A stretch of DNA of 64,000 bases from Pseudomonadota bacterium (GTDB taxonomy: Bacteria > Desulfobacterota > Desulfovibrionia > Desulfovibrionales > Desulfovibrionaceae): the NCBI GenBank assembly GCA_018816865.1, contig JAHIUW010000017.1, positions 1-64,000 of the forward strand. The letters are read 5' to 3'. The notes beneath the pieces are model-generated. The model did no database searches. It was given only the letters and a program-made list of their open reading frames with translations, and was not told the origin of the DNA. Both the position numbers and the translations under genes were made by a program. Of this stretch, positions 33,977 through 42,139 are shown one piece after another; the first letter of the stretch is position 1; each line of letters starts with the position of its first letter.

Positions 33977-34160
33977 GCGCGGAGTCTCTTTTGTCATGGG
34001 TCCGGAACCATCACCCGTCACGGGCGTTTCAATCCAGAGTCAGTCATAGCAGTTGCCGTGCCGATTCCGGCGCAGAACCGAGGACTCCTGTTCAAGCCAT
34101 GCAGGATCTAGGCTCCCGGAACATCTCCCCTTCAGGACCAGTGCCTTGCCAAGCAAATAA

Positions 34161-34201
34161 TTAAGCACTATTTAAGCATGTGATGAAGCAACTGCTTAAA
34201 T
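34161..34201. promoter_or_regulatory. Operator-like repeats TTAAGCA upstream of the sigma-54 activator
   Basis: A perfect 9-bp inverted repeat, ATTTAAGCA (34170-34178) and TGCTTAAAT (34193-34201), is preceded by an extra TTAAGCA at 34161-34167. It lies 15 bases upstream of the activator gene and about 190 bases upstream of the divergent Fe-S operon. That is a suitable place for autoregulation and for an enhancer. No convincing GG-N10-GC sigma-54 promoter was found in 33977-34160. Confidence 0.55.
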
Positions 34202-34216
34202 ACTGTTGAGGATAGA

Positions 34217-35617
34217 ATGAATCAGGATTCCGTAAAGAACTATCTGGAAGGCATTATCGAGACCATGAGCGAGGGCCTGCTCATCGTGGGTCGCGACGGC
34301 CGCATCTCCATGGTCAACGAGGCCCTAGAAAAGCTCACGGGCTTCAAACGCCAGGAGTTGTTGGGCAAGCCCTGCACGGTCCTGCAATGCGATGCCTGCA
34401 AGCTGTCCATCAAGGAGGGCCGCGACCATTGGTGCAGGCTGTTCGACACCAAGAAGGAATCCCGCCAGCACTGCCGCATCCTGCGCAAGGACGGGACCAC
34501 GGTGGAGGTCATCAAGAACGCCACCCTGCTCAGCGAGGGCGGCGAGGTCCTGGCCAGCGTGGAGACCCTGACGGACATCAGCGCCATCACCGAGCGCGAC
34601 CGCAGGATCGAAGAACTGTCGCGACTGTTCGGCACGGGTTTCCACGGCATGGTGGGCAATTCTGCCCCCATGCGCCGCCTATTCTCCATCCTGGAACGCG
34701 CCGCGCGCTCGGACGCGCCGGTGATCATCTACGGGGAATCGGGCACGGGCAAGGAGCTGGCGGCCCAGGCCATTCACGACATGGGGCCCCGCTCGGACAA
34801 GCCCTTCGTACAGTTCAACTGCGCGGCGCTCAACGAGTCCCTGCTGGAAAGCGAACTCTTCGGCCACGTCAAGGGGGCCTTCACCGGGGCCATCCGCCAC
34901 CGCCAGGGCCGCTTCGAGGCCGCGCATCAGGGCGACATCTTCCTGGACGAGATCGGGGACGTCCCCCTGAACACTCAGGTCAAGCTGTTGCGAGTGCTGG
35001 AGAACAAGACCCTGGAGCGGGTGGGCGACCATCGTCCCGTGGAGGTGGACGTGCGCATCATCACCGCCACCAACCGCAACCTGCAGGACCTTGTGAGCCA
35101 GGGCCGGTTCCGCGAGGACTTCTTCTACCGCATCAACGTCATCCCCATCCATATTACGCCGCTGCGCGAGCGCGTGGCGGACATCCCCTTGCTGGCGCGG
35201 CACTTCATGACCGAGATCTCGGCACGCTTTGACAAAAAGGCCTGCGGGGCCACCCCGGAGGCCATGCGCCTGCTGGCGCGCTACCCCTGGCCGGGCAACG
35301 TGCGCGAACTGAAAAGCGCCCTGGAATACGCCTGTATGATCACGGATCAGGGACCTCTGGCCCCGGAGCACCTGCCCCCGCAAGTCCAGGAGGTAGCCCG
35401 TCCTGAGGACATTAAAAAAGGCCCCGGATACAAGTCTGAAGCCGATACCAAGGCCACTAATGCCTATTTCAGCCCTAGGGAGGCACTTCTTGACGCCCTG
35501 AGACGCTCAGGAGGCAACCAATCCCAGGCGGCTCGCATCCTGGGCGTCAACCGCGGCACCGTGCTCAATCGGATGCGCAAATACGGGGTGGATCTGAAAA
35601 AGGTCATTGATTCGTAG
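34217..35617 (+). CDS. Sigma-54-dependent activator with Cys-containing PAS domain
   Basis: A 466-aa enhancer-binding protein. The PAS domain (about residues 8-125) carries a cysteine-rich loop (LQCDACKLSIKEG, then HWC and QHC) that could bind a metal or cluster or sense redox. The AAA+ domain (about 140-375) has Walker A GESGTGKE, the sigma-54 loop GAFTGA and Walker B FLDEIGD. A Fis-type helix-turn-helix ends the protein (SQAARILGVNRGTVLNRM). It is divergent from the Fe-S/octaheme operon and probably activates it. GAGGATAGA precedes the ATG. Confidence 0.92.
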   Translation: MNQDSVKNYLEGIIETMSEGLLIVGRDGRISMVNEALEKLTGFKRQELLGKPCTVLQCDACKLSIKEGRDHWCRLFDTKKESRQHCRILRKDGTTVEVIKNATLLSEGGEVLASVETLTDISAITERDRRIEELSRLFGTGFHGMVGNSAPMRRLFSILERAARSDAPVIIYGESGTGKELAAQAIHDMGPRSDKPFVQFNCAALNESLLESELFGHVKGAFTGAIRHRQGRFEAAHQGDIFLDEIGDVPLNTQVKLLRVLENKTLERVGDHRPVEVDVRIITATNRNLQDLVSQGRFREDFFYRINVIPIHITPLRERVADIPLLARHFMTEISARFDKKACGATPEAMRLLARYPWPGNVRELKSALEYACMITDQGPLAPEHLPPQVQEVARPEDIKKGPGYKSEADTKATNAYFSPREALLDALRRSGGNQSQAARILGVNRGTVLNRMRKYGVDLKKVIDS

Positions 35618-35657
35618 ACACCCGATCTCGATTCCGTGCGTTGTTCCATTCGCCCTC

Positions 35658-35784
35658 CAGGCTGTCCAAAAAGGTGCGAGTGCATGGCGCAAGCTGAAAA
35701 AGACTCCGAAGCGTACTTTTTACCGTACGTGAGGAGTCTTGTTCATCGCAGCAACGCAGCAATCGTGCGTTTTTCAACAGCCTG
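35658..35784. repeat. 127-bp palindromic element with nested inverted repeats
   Basis: Outer arms CAGGCTGT and ACAGCCTG are exact complements. Inner arms AAGACTCC and GGAGTCTT are exact complements too and enclose GTAC...GTAC. A/T runs (AAAAA / TTTTT) sit inside the outer arms. The element fills the gap between two convergent genes and resembles dispersed REP/MITE-like repeats of this bacterial group. It may also act as a bidirectional terminator. Confidence 0.7.
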
Positions 35785-35785
35785 C

Positions 35786-36085
35786 CTACTTGGGCAAGGC
35801 CCCGGTGAGAATGGTCTCGATAATGCGCGGGGCATCGCTCTCATCGTGATAGATGGAAACGATGTCCGTCAGTCTGGCCACGACCTCGCCGTAGTCCCTG
35901 CACTCATGCTCGATGCTTTCCCGGATCGGCACGGTCTCGTTGGCGCGGCGCTCCAGGCGCACCACAAACTTGTCCCGTTCGTTCAGAAACAGGACGGAAT
36001 AGCCCTTGGCGTCGTCCTCATACCTGATCTCGTCCGCACAACCAAAAAGGGCATCCAAACAGGTCTGGACTTTGATCTTGTCCAC
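35786..36085 (-). CDS. Hypothetical protein (99 aa)
   Basis: I do not recognise a family. The protein is soluble and acidic with a mixed strand and helix pattern (SVLFLNERDKFVVRLERR) and no metal motif. It starts with GTG at 36085 behind a G-rich AGGGGGG sequence. It follows the 125-aa gene by 28 bases and probably shares its transcript. Its stop lies within 2 bases of the palindromic element. Confidence 0.6.
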   Translation of the reverse strand: MDKIKVQTCLDALFGCADEIRYEDDAKGYSVLFLNERDKFVVRLERRANETVPIRESIEHECRDYGEVVARLTDIVSIYHDESDAPRIIETILTGALPK

Positions 36086-36113
36086 ACACCCCCCCTTGAT
36101 GAATCATTCCCGG

Positions 36114-36491
36114 TCAGCGGCCCACCAGCTCACTGATGAACCGCTCCAGGTCATTGGGCTGCCCCTGCTCATAATCATCAGGATAGAGCAGATTGCGCAT
36201 CCAGAACACGCTGCCCTGGTTCAGGGCCATCATGCCCCGCTGGGCAAAGCCGTCCGCTCCGCTCTCGACCTTGGCCCGAAGTTCCCCGTCCAGATCGCCC
36301 AGCAACGGTTCCAGCACCTCTGGTATCTCGCTCAACAGTTCGGCCTTGCGACGCATATTGGCCTCGGAGCCATCGGGGTCGTTGTGCGTGTGCAGCAGGA
36401 TCTCGGCCTCGGCTTCCAGGGTCCTGATCTGGACGGCGATGTCATCCAGCCGACTGACAATCCCGGCCAGGGCCGTAGGTTGATCGTTCAT
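36114..36491 (-). CDS. Hypothetical helical protein (125 aa)
   Basis: I do not recognise a family. It is acidic, with two long predicted helices (VSRLDDIAVQIRTLEAEAEI and the RRKAELLSEIPEVLEPLLG region). There is no signal peptide. The ATG at 36491 has GGAGG 7 nt upstream; the longer frame to 36518 has no site. It forms a two-gene unit with the 99-aa gene downstream. Confidence 0.6.
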   Translation of the reverse strand: MNDQPTALAGIVSRLDDIAVQIRTLEAEAEILLHTHNDPDGSEANMRRKAELLSEIPEVLEPLLGDLDGELRAKVESGADGFAQRGMMALNQGSVFWMRNLLYPDDYEQGQPNDLERFISELVGR

Positions 36492-36693
36492 GCAATCCTC
36501 CGTGTATTTCAGTACCAATCAGCATACCTCTTGTGCGCTGGCCTGAAAAGGGAAAGCGGCCATTCCTGGCCAAGCCATGCCCTGCGCGACCGGGTCCTTG
36601 ACCCCGGTCAAAGACGGTGGCAAGCGATACGACCACACTCGCCCCACGAGTCATCACCGCCCAACGGCCCAACCATTCAACCAGCGACGCCAC

Positions 36694-37671
36694 ATGAACC
36701 GACACCTGACCCCCAAGCGACTCCGACTACTGATCCAAGCCGTCTTCTGCCTATTCTGCATCTGGACCGGAGTCCGCTTCCAGCAATTTCTGCTCTGGGC
36801 AAGCGCAAAGACCGAAGTCTTCAGCCCGCGCCCGCCCGCGGTGGAGGGCTTTCTGCCCATCAGCGCCTTCATGGCACTGAAGCAGTTCCTGCTGACCGGA
36901 GTCTGGGACCAGATCCACCCCGCCGGGCTGACCCTGCTCCTGACCGCTCTGGGCATTGCCTTCATCCTGCGCAAGGGCTTCTGCGCCACCATCTGCCCCG
37001 TGGGCTTTCTCCACAATCTGCTGGAACGCGTCGGACGCGCCCTGGGCTTCTCGCGCACCCCCGGCCCCCGGCTGTCCACGGCCCTGACCGTCCCCAAATA
37101 CCTGCTGCTGGGGTTCTTTGTCTGGATTACATGGATGCAGATGGATGTCCCAAGCATCCGCCAGTTTCTGACGGGGTCCTACAATCTGACCGCCGACGCC
37201 CGGATGCTCGATTTTTTCCTAGCTCCGTCCACGATCGCCCTCACCGTGCTCGGTGTCCTGGCCCTGCTGGCCCTGATCGTACCCTCCTTCTGGTGCCGGG
37301 CCCTGTGCCCCTACGGCGCGCTGCTGGGACTGGCGTCCATGCTCTCGCCCCTGGCCGTGCACCGCGCACAGGACAAGTGCATCGACTGCGGCAAGTGCAA
37401 CCAGGCCTGCCCTTCGGGCATCGACGTCAAGACCAAGGATCGCGTGGGCAGCCCGGAATGCATCGGCTGCATGCAGTGCGTCGGGGCCTGCCCGGTAGAG
37501 GGCTGCCTGGAGGCGCGGATCGCAGGGCGCTGGCGTGTTTCCCCCTTGCTGGTACTGGCCGCTGCGGCAGCCCTGCTGCTGGCGGCCTGGGCCTTGGCCG
37601 AAGCCACGGGCCACTGGGATAATGCCATACCGCCCACGATGCTCAAACGGATATACATGCCCAAGGGCTAG
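36694..37671 (+). CDS. NapH-type membrane polyferredoxin
   Basis: A 325-aa inner-membrane protein with about five helices and two cytoplasmic 4Fe-4S motifs, CIDCGKCNQACP and CIGCMQCVGACP, near residues 230-275. Two Cys-x3-Cys-Pro loops characteristic of NapH/NosR/RdxA proteins are also visible (FCATICPVG and WCRALCPYG). Such proteins pass electrons from quinol or cytoplasmic donors to periplasmic acceptors. No ribosome binding site is obvious at the ATG. The partner is not clear from the neighbours. Confidence 0.85.
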   Translation: MNRHLTPKRLRLLIQAVFCLFCIWTGVRFQQFLLWASAKTEVFSPRPPAVEGFLPISAFMALKQFLLTGVWDQIHPAGLTLLLTALGIAFILRKGFCATICPVGFLHNLLERVGRALGFSRTPGPRLSTALTVPKYLLLGFFVWITWMQMDVPSIRQFLTGSYNLTADARMLDFFLAPSTIALTVLGVLALLALIVPSFWCRALCPYGALLGLASMLSPLAVHRAQDKCIDCGKCNQACPSGIDVKTKDRVGSPECIGCMQCVGACPVEGCLEARIAGRWRVSPLLVLAAAAALLLAAWALAEATGHWDNAIPPTMLKRIYMPKG

Positions 37672-37764
37672 GCGCGGCTTGACAGCACCCGGCCCTTGGC
37701 GTTACCCGGCACCCCTGTCTGCCGTACCTTGGTCGGGACAATGCGGCGACAAGGAGACTCCTCA

Positions 37765-38538
37765 ATGCCTATCCGCGTGCTCATCGTGGACGACGAGCCA
37801 CCGGCCCGGGACGAACTGGCGTATCTGCTTTCCGCATCCAGCGACATCGAGGTCGTGGCCCAAGCAGGCTCGGCCCGCGAGGCCATCGAGCAGATCATGG
37901 CCTGTGCTCCGGACTTGGTGTTCCTGGACATCGAGATGCCCGGGGGCAACGGCTTCGACGTGGTCTCCGCCACCCTGGACATGGAAAACCCTCCGCTGAT
38001 CACCTTTGCCACGGCCTTTGACCAATACGCCCTGCGGGCGTTCGAAGAAAACGCCGTAGACTACCTGCTCAAACCCGTGACCGAGGGTCGGCTCTCCAAG
38101 AGCCTGGCCCGAGCGCGCGAGGCCATGTCCGCCCGCGAGCCGCGCGCACGGGCCCAGGCCAGCCTGGAGCGACTCCTGGCCGGGGTGGGCGCTCCCATGT
38201 TCAGCCGCATCCCCGTGGAACGGGGCGGGCGCATCGCACTGCTCAAACCCCAAGAGGTGGTGTTCTGCGCCACCGAATCGCGCAGACTGATGATCCACAC
38301 CAGCGACGGGGCCTGGCCCTGCCACGGCATCTGCACCATGGAATCCCTGGAGCAGCGCCTGGGTTCGGGGTCCTTTTTCCGGGCCGGCCGCGGGGTGCTG
38401 GTCAACCTGGAGCGCATCCGGGAGTTCTCGCCCTGGTTCAACGGCAAATACAATCTCGTGCTGGACGATGCCGAGGGCACCGAACTCACCATCAGCCGCG
38501 GTCGCGTCCAACAGTTCAAGGACCGTCTGGGCCTGTAA
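37765..38538 (+). CDS. btsR: LytTR response regulator, BtsR-like
   Basis: A 257-aa regulator. The receiver domain (residues 1-120) has DDE near the N-terminus, phospho-acceptor D53 (LVFLDIEMPGG) and K106 (LLKPV). The LytTR DNA-binding domain (about 150-255) carries FSRIPVERGGRI, FFRAGRGVLVNL and the end GRVQQFKDRL. AAGGAGA precedes the ATG. It lies 75 bases before a BtsS-like kinase and upstream of a CstA-type transporter, the arrangement of pyruvate-sensing BtsSR systems. Confidence 0.85.
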   Translation: MPIRVLIVDDEPPARDELAYLLSASSDIEVVAQAGSAREAIEQIMACAPDLVFLDIEMPGGNGFDVVSATLDMENPPLITFATAFDQYALRAFEENAVDYLLKPVTEGRLSKSLARAREAMSAREPRARAQASLERLLAGVGAPMFSRIPVERGGRIALLKPQEVVFCATESRRLMIHTSDGAWPCHGICTMESLEQRLGSGSFFRAGRGVLVNLERIREFSPWFNGKYNLVLDDAEGTELTISRGRVQQFKDRLGL

Positions 38539-38613
38539 GCCCTCAGCACGTCTTCGCCCCGTAGCGACCCTGCCCGGGGAGTACGGCGCAGACGCCACAA
38601 GGATATCTCAGCC

Positions 38614-40311
38614 ATGCCCATTCTCGATTTACTGCTGGTGCTGGTCGAACGCTTCGGCCTGATGATCACCGCCGCGTTCCTGATCATGACCTTCGGCTCC
38701 ATCCGCAACCTGGACCTGCGGCCCACCAGCCGCCGCAACACGGTCCTGTTGACCCTGCTGTTCGGCGGGTTGGGCATCCTGGGCACCTACACCGGGGGCA
38801 CGGTGCACCTTTCCGTGGCCAATCTGCGGGCCATGAGCGTGATCACCGCCGGGCTGGTGGGTGGCCCCCTGGTGGGGGCCGGGGCCGGATTCATCGCCGG
38901 ACTGCACCGCAACCTGATCGACCCCTCGGGTTTTTCGGCCCTGCCCTGCGGGCTGGCGACCTTCCTGGAAGGCACCGTGGCCGGACTCATCGCCATGCGC
39001 CTGAAGGACCCACTGCACTGGAAGCCCGCCGCGCTCATCGCCCTGGTGGGCGAATGCTTCCACATGCTGCTGGTGCTGACCCTGTCCCGACCCTTTGCGG
39101 ACGCCTGGGCCCTGGTCAGGGTCATTGCCGTGCCCATGATCGCGGTCAACACCGTGGGAGCGGCCCTGTTCGTGCAGACCATCCGTCTGGTGGGCCTGCA
39201 TCGCGAAAAACAGGACTCCAGCCAAGCCCAACACATCCTGGCCATCGCCGACGCCACGGTCTCGCACCTGCGCCACGGCCTGTCCCAGAAGACCGCCGGG
39301 GCCGTGGCCGCGCTGATCTTTGACCGGGTGCGCGTGGCCGCCGTGGCCATCACCGACGCCACCCAGGTCCTGGCGCACCTCGGGGAAGGGGCCGACCACC
39401 ATCTCCCGGGCCAGCACATCGTGACCAGCGCAACGCGCAAGGCGCTGCACAACACAGCCCCGGTCTTCATCAAGGACCGCGCAGGCATCGGCTGCGGCCA
39501 CCCCCGCTGCCCGTTCACCTCGGCCATCGTGGTCCCCCTGAGCAAGGGCGGGCGCATCGTGGGCACCCTGAAATTCTACGGCTCCCGCCAATGCGAGTTG
39601 GACAACATCCGTTTCGAGATCGCCAAGGGCCTGGCCGCCCTGTTCTCCACACAGCTGGAACTGGAGGATATCCAGATCAAGGAACGCCTCCTGGCCCGCG
39701 AAGAGATCCGCCGCCTCCAGGCCCAGATCAACCCGCACTTCCTGTTCAACGCCCTGAACACCATCGCCTCCTATTGCCGCACCAACTCGGCCCAGGCCAG
39801 GGTGCTGCTCCAGGACCTGGCCCTGTTCATGCGCAAGAACCTGCATTCCAGTGCCGGTGTGGTACCCCTGTCCGAGGAGCTGGAGCATGTACGCGCCTAT
39901 CTGGCCATCGAACAGGCCCGCCACGGCGGACGCATCAATGCCGACATCCGGGTGGACGACGCCTGCGCGGACTGGCCCGTGCCCTCGTTCCTGATCCAGC
40001 CCTTGGTGGAGAACGGCATCCGCCACGGCATCTCCGGGCGCGAGCAGGGCGGCACCGTGACCCTCACCGCCAGCGTGCGCGACCACGAGCTGCACATCCT
40101 GGTGGAGGACGATGGCGTGGGCATGCCCCTGGGCCGCCCGGACGAACTGCTGGCCTCGGACGGCAACGGCGAGTGCATTGGCGTGGCCAACTGCAACCTG
40201 CGCCTCAAACAGATCTATGGCTCCAGTTTCGGGCTGCAGATCCAGTCGGCACCAGACCAGGGGACCCTGGTGGCGTTGCGCATCCCCCGGGCCCACCCCC
40301 TGACGACCTGA
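38614..40311 (+). CDS. btsS: LytS/BtsS-type sensor histidine kinase
   Basis: A 565-aa membrane kinase. The N-terminal 5TM-LYT sensor (residues 5-195) includes GGPLVGAGAGFIAGLHR. A GAF domain follows (about 205-345) with CGHPRCPF. The His-kinase segment has QINPHFLFNALNTI, where the His is the phospho-acceptor, and the ATPase part has LVENGIRHGI and EDDGVGM. In E. coli the BtsS homologue binds pyruvate and turns on the BtsT/CstA importer; the same gene set here suggests the same ligand. Confidence 0.86.
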   Translation: MPILDLLLVLVERFGLMITAAFLIMTFGSIRNLDLRPTSRRNTVLLTLLFGGLGILGTYTGGTVHLSVANLRAMSVITAGLVGGPLVGAGAGFIAGLHRNLIDPSGFSALPCGLATFLEGTVAGLIAMRLKDPLHWKPAALIALVGECFHMLLVLTLSRPFADAWALVRVIAVPMIAVNTVGAALFVQTIRLVGLHREKQDSSQAQHILAIADATVSHLRHGLSQKTAGAVAALIFDRVRVAAVAITDATQVLAHLGEGADHHLPGQHIVTSATRKALHNTAPVFIKDRAGIGCGHPRCPFTSAIVVPLSKGGRIVGTLKFYGSRQCELDNIRFEIAKGLAALFSTQLELEDIQIKERLLAREEIRRLQAQINPHFLFNALNTIASYCRTNSAQARVLLQDLALFMRKNLHSSAGVVPLSEELEHVRAYLAIEQARHGGRINADIRVDDACADWPVPSFLIQPLVENGIRHGISGREQGGTVTLTASVRDHELHILVEDDGVGMPLGRPDELLASDGNGECIGVANCNLRLKQIYGSSFGLQIQSAPDQGTLVALRIPRAHPLTT

Positions 40312-40477
40312 GAAGTTCAGAGGGGACAGGCCCCCGGCCCGCAGCGGGCTGCGTGCATTTCAAACGGCCAAAACGACACTTGGGCCAGAGGCCATTGAAA
40401 ACAGATCCTGCCTGCGCGTAAGGACTCGCACGTCCCGGAATACGACCGGGATGAGTCAACCGCACAGGGAGGATCTA

Positions 40478-41905
40478 GTGCTGTATTTCTTTGTCTGCCT
40501 TTTCGCGCTGGTTATCGGCTATTACACCTACGGCAAGATTGTTGACCGTATCATGGCGCCCGACGCCAATGTCATCACCCCGGCCTGCCGCCTGGAAGAC
40601 GGCGTGGACTTCGTGCCCATGCCCAAATGGAAGCTGTTGCTGATCCAGGTCCTGGACATCGCGGGCATCGGCCCCATCTTCGGCCCCATCCTGGGCGCAC
40701 TCTACGGCCCGGTGGCCCTGCTCTGGATCGTCTTCGGCTGCATCTTCGCGGGCGGAGTGCACGACTACATGAGCGGCATGCTCTCCATGCGCAACAACGG
40801 TGCCAGCGTGCCCGAGTTGGTGGGCGAATACATGGGCATGTCCGCCCGCCAGGTCATGCGCGTCTTCTCCGTGATCCTGCTGCTGCTGGTGGGCGTGGTC
40901 TTCGTGCTGGCCCCGGCCAAGCTGCTGGCCGGCATCACCGGGATGCACGTGGGCATCTTCGTGGCCTGCATCTTCGGCTACTATTTCCTGGCCACCATCC
41001 TGCCCATCGACAAGCTCATCGGCCGCTGCTACCCGTTCATGGGCGGCCTGCTGATCGTCATGACCGCGGCCCTGGCCATCGCGCTGCTGACAGGCGACTA
41101 CGCCATCCTGCCCAACATGGACTTCACCATGAGCACCCACCCCGGCGACAAGCCCATCTGGCCGCTGTTGTTCATCACCCTGTCCTGTGGCGCGCTGTCG
41201 GGGTTCCACTCCACCCAGTCCCCACTCATGGCCCGCTGCTGCACCAGTGAGCGCGAAGGCCGCCAGATCTTCTACGGGGCCATGATCATCGAGGGCATCA
41301 TTGCCCTGATCTGGGCCACCATCGGCATGTCCTTTTACAACTCCCCCGAGGCCCTGCAGGCCGTGATCAGCGCCGGCAGCCCCGCCGCCGTGGTCAAGGA
41401 AGTCTCGCACACCCTGCTCGGACCCATCGGCGGCACCCTGGCCGTGCTGGCCATCATCGTGCTGCCCATCACCTCGGGCGACACGGCCTTCCGCAGCACC
41501 CGCTTGATCCTGGCCGAGACCTTCAAGATCGACCAGAAGGCCATCGCCAAGCGCCTGATGATCGCCGTGCCGCTGTTTCTCATCGGCTACGTGATCTCCA
41601 CCCAGAACTTCAGCACCATCTGGCGCTACTTCGGTTTCTCCAACCAGGCCCTGGCCACCATGGTCCTCTGGGCCGGTGCGGTGTACCTGGCCAAGACGGC
41701 CAAGCTCCACTGGATCTGCACACTGCCCGCGACCTTCATGACCGCGGTCTGCGCGACCTTCATCGCCCAGGCCGAGATCGGCTTCGGCCTGCCCATGGAC
41801 ACGTCCATCCTCATCGGAGCCGGCAGTGCCCTGGTGGCCCTGGTGATCTTCATGGCCAAGTTCGGCTTCACCAACGGCAAGGTCGCCTTGGATTCCGCCA
41901 AGTAG
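40478..41905 (+). CDS. cstA: CstA/BtsT-family carbon-starvation (pyruvate or peptide) transporter
   Basis: A 475-aa inner-membrane transporter with about 14 helices, of the short CstA subtype. Conserved stretches include FGPILGALYGP, GGVHDYMSGMLSMRNNG, SGFHSTQSPLMARC and PITSGDTAFRSTRL. I chose the GTG at 40478 because GGGAGG lies 5 nt upstream; an ATG at 40451 is an alternative. It is 166 bases downstream of the BtsS-like kinase and a likely target of that system. A TCCCGG-N7-CCGGGA palindrome lies at about 40433-40451. Confidence 0.87.
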   Translation: MLYFFVCLFALVIGYYTYGKIVDRIMAPDANVITPACRLEDGVDFVPMPKWKLLLIQVLDIAGIGPIFGPILGALYGPVALLWIVFGCIFAGGVHDYMSGMLSMRNNGASVPELVGEYMGMSARQVMRVFSVILLLLVGVVFVLAPAKLLAGITGMHVGIFVACIFGYYFLATILPIDKLIGRCYPFMGGLLIVMTAALAIALLTGDYAILPNMDFTMSTHPGDKPIWPLLFITLSCGALSGFHSTQSPLMARCCTSEREGRQIFYGAMIIEGIIALIWATIGMSFYNSPEALQAVISAGSPAAVVKEVSHTLLGPIGGTLAVLAIIVLPITSGDTAFRSTRLILAETFKIDQKAIAKRLMIAVPLFLIGYVISTQNFSTIWRYFGFSNQALATMVLWAGAVYLAKTAKLHWICTLPATFMTAVCATFIAQAEIGFGLPMDTSILIGAGSALVALVIFMAKFGFTNGKVALDSAK

Positions 41906-42139
41906 TTCATAGACAGACCCATCCCATCCCGACCAGCCAGGCCGCTACGCATCGTGCGTGGCGGCCTGTGTCTGTATCAGGCCGAACGCAACCTCGCCCC
42001 GCTCCCCAGAGTGACCTCAGCCCAAGGTTCGCCTCGTGCGGGCCAACGCCTTGCCCGGGCTCCTGCGTCCGGGCCACAATCCGGGCCTTTGCGCACCCGC
42101 CCCTTGGCATCTGGGGCAGCCCGCGCTACAACACCGCGC

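Noticed and set aside
38629-40296. 555-residue minus-strand frame opposite the btsS-like gene
   Set aside because: A codon shadow of the kinase; the composition is Gly/Gln/His-rich and matches no family.
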